Positions 43,392 through 47,419 of a DNA stretch of 47,419 nucleotides are shown here, in pieces; within the stretch, counting starts at the first letter, position 1, and each line of letters begins with the position of its first letter. Origin of the DNA: Siminovitchia thermophila (GTDB lineage Bacteria > Bacillota > Bacilli > Bacillales > Bacillaceae_C); assembly GCF_016909185.1 (NCBI RefSeq), contig NZ_JAFBFH010000036.1, forward strand, positions 1 through 47,419, read 5' to 3'. Under the pieces are notes generated by a model, which saw only the letters and a list, made by a program, of their open reading frames with translations, was not told the origin of the DNA and did not search any database. The position numbers and the translations under genes were made by a program.

Positions 43392-44915
43392 GTGGAAGAT
43401 ACTATTCAAAATACAGAAAAAAAAGAAACAAAGAGAAAATATGTGCTGGTTGCCGTTATGCTTGCCATGTTTGTCGGAGCGGTCGAGGCCACTATCGTCG
43501 CCACCGCCATGCCGGCCATTGTGGGGGAGTTGGGCGGTTTTTCACATTATAGCTGGGTATTTTCAGCCTATTTGTTAATGAATACCATTACTGTCCTGAT
43601 CTACGGCAAGCTGGCCGATTTATTTGGAAGAAAACCGGTTATCACTTTCGGGATCGGCATATTCCTTCTTGGGTCGCTCCTTTGCGGGGTTGCCGCCTCC
43701 ATGGGACAACTGATTCTTTTTCGGCTGCTTCAAGGGATCGGCGCCGGCGCAGTCATGCCCATCGCGACAACGATCGTCGGTGATATATATTCGCCAGAAG
43801 AACGTCCGAAGATTCAAGGTTATTTATCGAGCGTTTGGGGGATTTCAGCCGTTATGGGTCCGGCAGTAGGCGGCCTGTTGGTTGAATTTCTCAGTTGGAG
43901 ATGGGTGTTTTGGGTGAGCATCCCCCTCGGTCTGCTCGCCATGGTGGGTTTTTGGCTCTTTCTTCATGAAAATATGGAGAAGAAGAAGCCTCAGATTGAT
44001 TATGCCGGAGCCGGCCTGTTAACGGTCGTTATTGCCTCGCTCATGATTATTCTTGTCGAAGGGGGAGTGCGATTTTCTTGGACCTCCCCCCAAATCATCG
44101 GCTTATCTGTAATTGCTGTTGCGGCATTTCTGTTCTTTATCGTCCAGGAACAAAAAACAGCCGAACCGATGGTTCCATTTGAAATATGGAAAATCCGGCC
44201 GCTCTTCATTGCCAATGTAGTTTCGTTTACAACGGGATTGATGCTTATTGGAATATCCAGCTTTTTGCCTGCCTATGTACAAGGTGTCATGGAAGAAAGT
44301 GCAACTGTCGCGGGCTTTACATTAACGGCCATGTCCATTGGTTGGCCGATTGCCTCGACTGTTGCGGGGAAATTGATGTTAAAGATCGGCTATCGGAATA
44401 CATCTTTTATCGGCGGGATATTTTTGGTCGTTGGCGGTTTGTTGTTTGTAGCCATTGTTCCTGCTGCCGGCCCTGGTGGCGCGGCCTTGTCTTCTTTTTG
44501 TTTTGGCGTTGGGATGGGTATGACATCAACGTCATTTATCGTACTGATCCAAAGTGCCGTGAGCTGGAAACAGCGGGGAATCACGACAGCAACGAACATG
44601 TTCATGAGAAACTTGGGAAATACTGTGGGAGCGGCTTTGCTTGGCGGAATATTAAATGGTCAAATACTCCGCTATTTTTCTGAGCGAGGTGGAAAGGTGG
44701 GGGAGGAGCTTACACTGGATTCCACGAACAAGCTGTTGACGGAGGAGCAAAGAAGTGAATTGCTTCCTGCCGTCAAAGCGCTTTTGCAAGACGGATTATC
44801 CCATTCGCTCCATTCTGTCTATGTAGCAGTTTTGATTTTTGGCATCATAAGTCTTATTTTAATATTCTTTTTGCCTAAAAAGAAAAATTGGCAAGTTGAT
44901 TCGTCATCATCATAA
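43392..44915 (+). CDS. MFS multidrug transporter, DHA2 family (14 TM)
   Basis: Major facilitator of 507 residues with about 14 helices, DHA2 drug:H+ antiporter type. Motif A is GKLADLFGRKPVITFG (about 73); motif C-like GISAVMGPAVGGLLVE is near residue 157; the first helix has the DHA2-type LDxTIVxxALP pattern as VEATIVATAMPAI. It probably exports toxic organic compounds. GTG 43392 follows GGGAGGGG, better than ATG 43356. It lies 15 bp before ccpC, so the two may share a transcript. B. subtilis has a different, shorter MFS gene (ykuC) in this neighbourhood. Confidence 0.87.
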   Translation: MEDTIQNTEKKETKRKYVLVAVMLAMFVGAVEATIVATAMPAIVGELGGFSHYSWVFSAYLLMNTITVLIYGKLADLFGRKPVITFGIGIFLLGSLLCGVAASMGQLILFRLLQGIGAGAVMPIATTIVGDIYSPEERPKIQGYLSSVWGISAVMGPAVGGLLVEFLSWRWVFWVSIPLGLLAMVGFWLFLHENMEKKKPQIDYAGAGLLTVVIASLMIILVEGGVRFSWTSPQIIGLSVIAVAAFLFFIVQEQKTAEPMVPFEIWKIRPLFIANVVSFTTGLMLIGISSFLPAYVQGVMEESATVAGFTLTAMSIGWPIASTVAGKLMLKIGYRNTSFIGGIFLVVGGLLFVAIVPAAGPGGAALSSFCFGVGMGMTSTSFIVLIQSAVSWKQRGITTATNMFMRNLGNTVGAALLGGILNGQILRYFSERGGKVGEELTLDSTNKLLTEEQRSELLPAVKALLQDGLSHSLHSVYVAVLIFGIISLILIFFLPKKKNWQVDSSSS

Positions 44916-44930
44916 TGAAGAGGGAATGCT

Positions 44931-45815
44931 ATGTCTTTAACTGATTTAAAATTGTTAACGGTTTTGGCCAAAGAAATGAATATGCGAAAAGCGGCGGAAA
45001 AGCTGTTCGTCTCGCAGCCTGCATTATCCCAGCGTCTACAAAATATTGAGAAACAATGGGGGACAAAGCTGTTTATCAGATCACAAAAAGGCTTAATGCT
45101 TACACCTTCCGGTGAAAAGGTCGTTCAATTTGCAAGCGAAACACTGGAGAAGCAGGAAAGGGTATATGAAGAGATTCGGGCATTGGAAACGCATGTACAC
45201 GGAACATTGAAAATTGCCTGCGCTTCGATTGTCGGTCAAAATTGGCTGCCGAAAGTATTAAAACAATTTGTCACTCAATATCCACATGTGAGAATATCTC
45301 TCATTACAGGATGGAGCAGTGAAATATTGAAAGCTTTATACGAAGGCGAGGTTCATATAGGGATCACTCGGGGGACAACCGATTGGAAGGGCACGAAATA
45401 CCCGTTGTTCAAGGATAGTCTATATCTTGTTGACCGTGAAATTCAAAAGATTGAACAAGTCATTGAAACGGACAGGCCTTTCATCCAATTTAAAAGTGAC
45501 TCCAATTATTATCAGGAGATTCAGGATTGGTGGCACCGTCAGTTTCAAACTTTTCCCAAAAGGTCTATTGTCGTGGATCAGATCGAAACGTGCAAGCAAA
45601 TGACGTATAACGGAATCGGTTACGCTATTTTACCGGCCATTACGATTAATGAAACTGAAAATAATATATACAAAATTCCCCTTTTGGATGAACGGGGGAC
45701 CCCGATCAGAAGAGATACATGGCTCTTGGGGTATGATTCGGCATTTGAATTGCGACAGGTACAGGCTTTCCTTGATGTAGTAAGGGATTATAGTAAAGAT
45801 CAGCCTGTTATGTAG
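44931..45815 (+). CDS. ccpC: LysR-type regulator CcpC
   Basis: LysR-family regulator of 294 residues, very like B. subtilis CcpC (293), the citrate-responsive repressor of citB and citZ. The N-terminal winged helix-turn-helix (about 3-62) reads NMRKAAEKLFVSQPALSQRL. The effector domain has GTLKIACASIVGQNWLPKVL and ISLITGWSSEILKALYEGEV, both close to CcpC, and DQIETCKQMTYNGIGYAILP near residue 217. It controls entry into the TCA cycle and often its own gene. ATG is preceded by GAGGGAA. The position before ykuU/ykuV follows the B. subtilis order loosely. Confidence 0.9.
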   Translation: MSLTDLKLLTVLAKEMNMRKAAEKLFVSQPALSQRLQNIEKQWGTKLFIRSQKGLMLTPSGEKVVQFASETLEKQERVYEEIRALETHVHGTLKIACASIVGQNWLPKVLKQFVTQYPHVRISLITGWSSEILKALYEGEVHIGITRGTTDWKGTKYPLFKDSLYLVDREIQKIEQVIETDRPFIQFKSDSNYYQEIQDWWHRQFQTFPKRSIVVDQIETCKQMTYNGIGYAILPAITINETENNIYKIPLLDERGTPIRRDTWLLGYDSAFELRQVQAFLDVVRDYSKDQPVM

Positions 45816-45972
45816 TTGTTTTAATAAAGGCATTTTATTTTAACAAATTACTGAAGCGTGCTACACTTATCTTAAATAAGGAATAAATTCCCCTTTTTGG
45901 GGTATAACTTAAAAAGTGTGAACGAAATTCTAAACAGTAATTAGTTTTTAATTACATTTATTATAATTTATG

Positions 45973-46001
45973 TTGACTTGTGTCGAAATTTAGCCTATAA
46001 T
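45973..46001 (+). promoter_or_regulatory. SigmaA promoter of ykuU
   Basis: TTGACT (45973-45978), 17 nt, TATAAT (45996-46001). Transcription would begin near 46008, leaving a leader of about 75 nt. Confidence 0.85.
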
Positions 46002-46051
46002 GTCAAATGTAATCAAGTTTTATATGAGAAAATGTATTTCATTTTCTCAAT

Positions 46052-46066
46052 TAATAATAATTATAA
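46052..46066 (-). promoter_or_regulatory. Candidate PerR box in the ykuU leader
   Basis: Minus strand TTATAATTATTATTA matches the PerR consensus TTATAATNATTATAA at all but one position. It lies downstream of the transcription start and just before the ribosome site, where a bound repressor could block elongation. AT-rich context makes chance similarity possible. Confidence 0.5.
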
Positions 46067-46082
46067 CAACGGAGGGATTTTT

Positions 46083-46631
46083 GTGGCAGAACGTATGGTA
46101 GGTAAGCAAGCTCCTCGATTTGAAATGGATGCTGTTATGCCCAACAAAGAGTTTGGCAAGGTAAGTTTGGAAGAGAACATGAAAAATGACAAGTGGACAG
46201 TGCTTTTCTTCTATCCAATGGACTTCACATTTGTTTGTCCGACTGAGATTACAGCTCTTTCCGACCGTTATGATGAGTTCGAAGATTTGGATGCAGAAGT
46301 GATTGGGGTTTCTACGGACACGATTCATACACACTTGGCTTGGATTAACACAGACCGTAAAGACAATGGATTGGGTCAATTGAAATATCCGCTTGCGGCT
46401 GACACAAACCACGCCGTATCCCGGGAGTATGGCGTTTTAATTGAAGAAGAAGGAATCGCCCTTCGTGGCCTTTTCATCATCAACCCTGAAGGGGAAATGA
46501 TGTACTCTGTTGTAAACCACAACAATATCGGCCGTGATGTTGATGAAACGCTTCGCGTACTTCAAGCGTTGCAAACAGGTGGCCTTTGCCCTGCCAACTG
46601 GAGACCAGGACAAGAAACATTGAATGTTTAA
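46083..46631 (+). CDS. ykuU: 2-Cys peroxiredoxin YkuU
   Basis: AhpC/Prx1-type peroxidase of 182 residues (B. subtilis YkuU 180) that reduces hydrogen and organic peroxides. The peroxidatic Cys52 is in FYPMDFTFVCPTE and the resolving Cys169 in GGLCPANW near the C terminus, so it forms a typical intersubunit disulfide. GTG 46083 has GGAGGG at good spacing; an ATG four codons on is possible, and the frame extends 35 codons upstream through the promoter without support. It is next to the thiol-disulfide oxidoreductase ykuV, its likely reductant. Confidence 0.94.
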   Translation: MAERMVGKQAPRFEMDAVMPNKEFGKVSLEENMKNDKWTVLFFYPMDFTFVCPTEITALSDRYDEFEDLDAEVIGVSTDTIHTHLAWINTDRKDNGLGQLKYPLAADTNHAVSREYGVLIEEEGIALRGLFIINPEGEMMYSVVNHNNIGRDVDETLRVLQALQTGGLCPANWRPGQETLNV

Positions 46632-46651
46632 TTTTAAATAAACCTTTTTGA

Positions 46652-46676
46652 GGACAGGCACCCATTGTGTCTGTCC
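46652..46676 (+). terminator. Hairpin between ykuU and ykuV
   Basis: GGACAGGCAC pairs with GTGTCTGTCC over 10 bp (one G-U) with a 5-nt loop, but only TTCCC follows. It is more likely a partial attenuator or mRNA-stability element than a full stop. Confidence 0.5.
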
Positions 46677-46719
46677 TTCCCATATCGAAAACTATTTTAC
46701 GAGAAAAGAGGGATAGCGA

Positions 46720-47175
46720 ATGAAATTACGTGAGCCCATGCCTGAACTGAACGGTGCTGTAGATTGGCTGAATGGCCAGGTTACAAAAGAGGAGCTTGTA
46801 GGCGAAAAGCCCACCCTTATTCATTTCTGGTCGATCAGCTGCCATTTGTGCAAAGAGGCAATGCCGCAAGTGAATGAATTCCGCGATAAGTATCAGGATA
46901 AATTAAATGTTGTGGCCGTACATATGCCGCGTTCAGAGGACGATCTTGATTTAAATGAAATCAAGAAGGTGGCTGCTGACCATGATATTACCCAGCCGAT
47001 CTTCGTGGATAGTGAAATGAAATTAGCCGATGCTTTCGAAAACCAATATGTTCCCGCCTATTATGTATTTGATAAAGATGGCAAGTTGCGCCATTTCCAA
47101 GCCGGGGGCGGCGGAATGAAGATGCTTGAGAAAAGAGTTAACCGTGTTCTTGGAGAAATGGAAAAGCAACAATAA
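46720..47175 (+). CDS. ykuV: Thiol-disulfide oxidoreductase YkuV
   Basis: Thioredoxin-fold protein of 151 residues (B. subtilis YkuV 148). The redox site is Cys41-His-Leu-Cys44 in HFWSISCHLCKEAMPQ, followed by the conserved cis-Pro in YVPAYYVFDK. It has no signal peptide or anchor, so it acts in the cytoplasm, probably re-reducing YkuU and other proteins. Identity to B. subtilis YkuV as I recall it is very high over the active-site half. ATG follows AGAGGG. Confidence 0.93.
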   Translation: MKLREPMPELNGAVDWLNGQVTKEELVGEKPTLIHFWSISCHLCKEAMPQVNEFRDKYQDKLNVVAVHMPRSEDDLDLNEIKKVAADHDITQPIFVDSEMKLADAFENQYVPAYYVFDKDGKLRHFQAGGGGMKMLEKRVNRVLGEMEKQQ

Positions 47176-47271
47176 AACCCATAACGATAAATTGTGACGA
47201 TAAAGCCGCGTGAAATCATCTTTTTATATTGGTGGTTACCCCTAAAAGCTAGAGTTTTTATTATGCAGCTG

Positions 47272-47322
47272 ATTGGCTGGATTGAGTTCGGTATTGGACC
47301 GGACTTAGTCCAGTCAATTTTT
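47272..47322 (+). terminator. 21-bp RNA hairpin with T-run
   Basis: Arms 47272-47292 and 47298-47318 pair at all 21 positions in plus-strand RNA, four pairs being G-U, with the 5-nt loop ATTGG and a short T-run behind. On the minus strand the same four positions are A-C mismatches. It lies about 95 bp past ykuV and probably ends that operon, though the stem is far longer than usual. Confidence 0.7.
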
Positions 47323-47324
47323 CT

Positions 47325-47419
47325 GGCTCTATACTAAATGTTGGGGTTTCCACATAATTTGCACATAAAAATATACACGCAAACATCCAATTCTTTTATA
47401 CTTGAATTGCCTAGAAACA
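47325..47419. mobile_element. Possible ISL3-type element end, cut by window
   Basis: GGCTCTATACTAAATGTTGG followed by GGTTTCCACATA (47325-47356) resembles terminal inverted repeats of ISL3-family insertion sequences as I remember them (GG(C/T)TCTTT..., then TGGGGTTT). No transposase is visible before the window ends, and the mate repeat is not seen. Confidence 0.2.

Noticed and set aside
43620-44683. Alternative frames inside the MFS gene (up to 165 codons)
   Set aside because: The main frame has the full DHA2 motif set; the others are shadows rich in Cys, Trp and Arg.
1-47419. CRISPR arrays, tRNA/rRNA genes, prophage modules
   Set aside because: No regular spacer-repeat pattern, no CCA-ended cloverleaf, no rRNA signature and no phage structural genes were seen. 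The only tandem repeat (25.6 kb) lacks unique spacers.

Overview
The window reads as chromosomal DNA of a motile, spore-forming member of the Bacillaceae. The evidence is Shine-Dalgarno sites of the Bacillus type with frequent GTG/TTG starts, an alpha/beta-type small acid-soluble spore protein, a Spo0E phosphatase, a SqhC-type cyclase, CtsR boxes ahead of clpE, SigmaD-like promoters ahead of chemotaxis genes and a yybP-ykoY riboswitch ahead of a TerC gene. I cannot fix the genus. No rRNA, tRNA, CRISPR array, prophage or complete insertion sequence was seen.

Left part (1-8.7 kb): an alpha/beta hydrolase, a noncoding stretch with a candidate structured RNA, a squalene-hopene/sporulenol cyclase divergent from a DUF2515 gene, a small membrane protein, an EamA exporter and the soluble oxygen sensor HemAT (minus strand, SigmaD-like promoter).

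Chemotaxis and carbon block (8.8-21 kb): cheW-cheW-cheA-cheY-cheX-cheR-cheB form one operon ending at a terminator. With HemAT it supplies a receptor, coupling proteins, kinase, response regulator, phosphatase and both adaptation enzymes. A glcE-glcF-glcD-lctP operon follows: a three-subunit glycolate/D-lactate type oxidase and its permease.

Middle (21-31 kb): an RND exporter (SwrC/YerP type), a Mn-riboswitch-controlled TerC protein, an intergenic minisatellite and hairpin repeat, a spore SASP, a KtrB/KtrD potassium channel subunit, meso-diaminopimelate dehydrogenase and a B12-binding radical SAM protein.

Right part (31-47.4 kb): ykrP, ogt, spo0E, clpE, ykvI, ykvS, an SDR, ykwC, ykyB, ykuJ, darB, an MFS exporter, ccpC, ykuU and ykuV. 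As I recall it, this follows the B. subtilis ktrD-to-ykuV order, but motAB (next to clpE) and cheV (next to ykyB) are missing and their places hold noncoding DNA. Themes here are stress and redox (ClpE, YkuU/YkuV, Ogt), second-messenger sensing (DarB) and TCA-cycle control (CcpC).

The features least explained by known genes are the hairpin cluster at 1565-1718, a hairpin repeat with a fixed-spaced GGGACATAA box, the 51-54 bp minisatellite near 25.6 kb, an SDR without its catalytic Tyr/Lys, and a 21-bp strand-specific RNA hairpin near the right edge.
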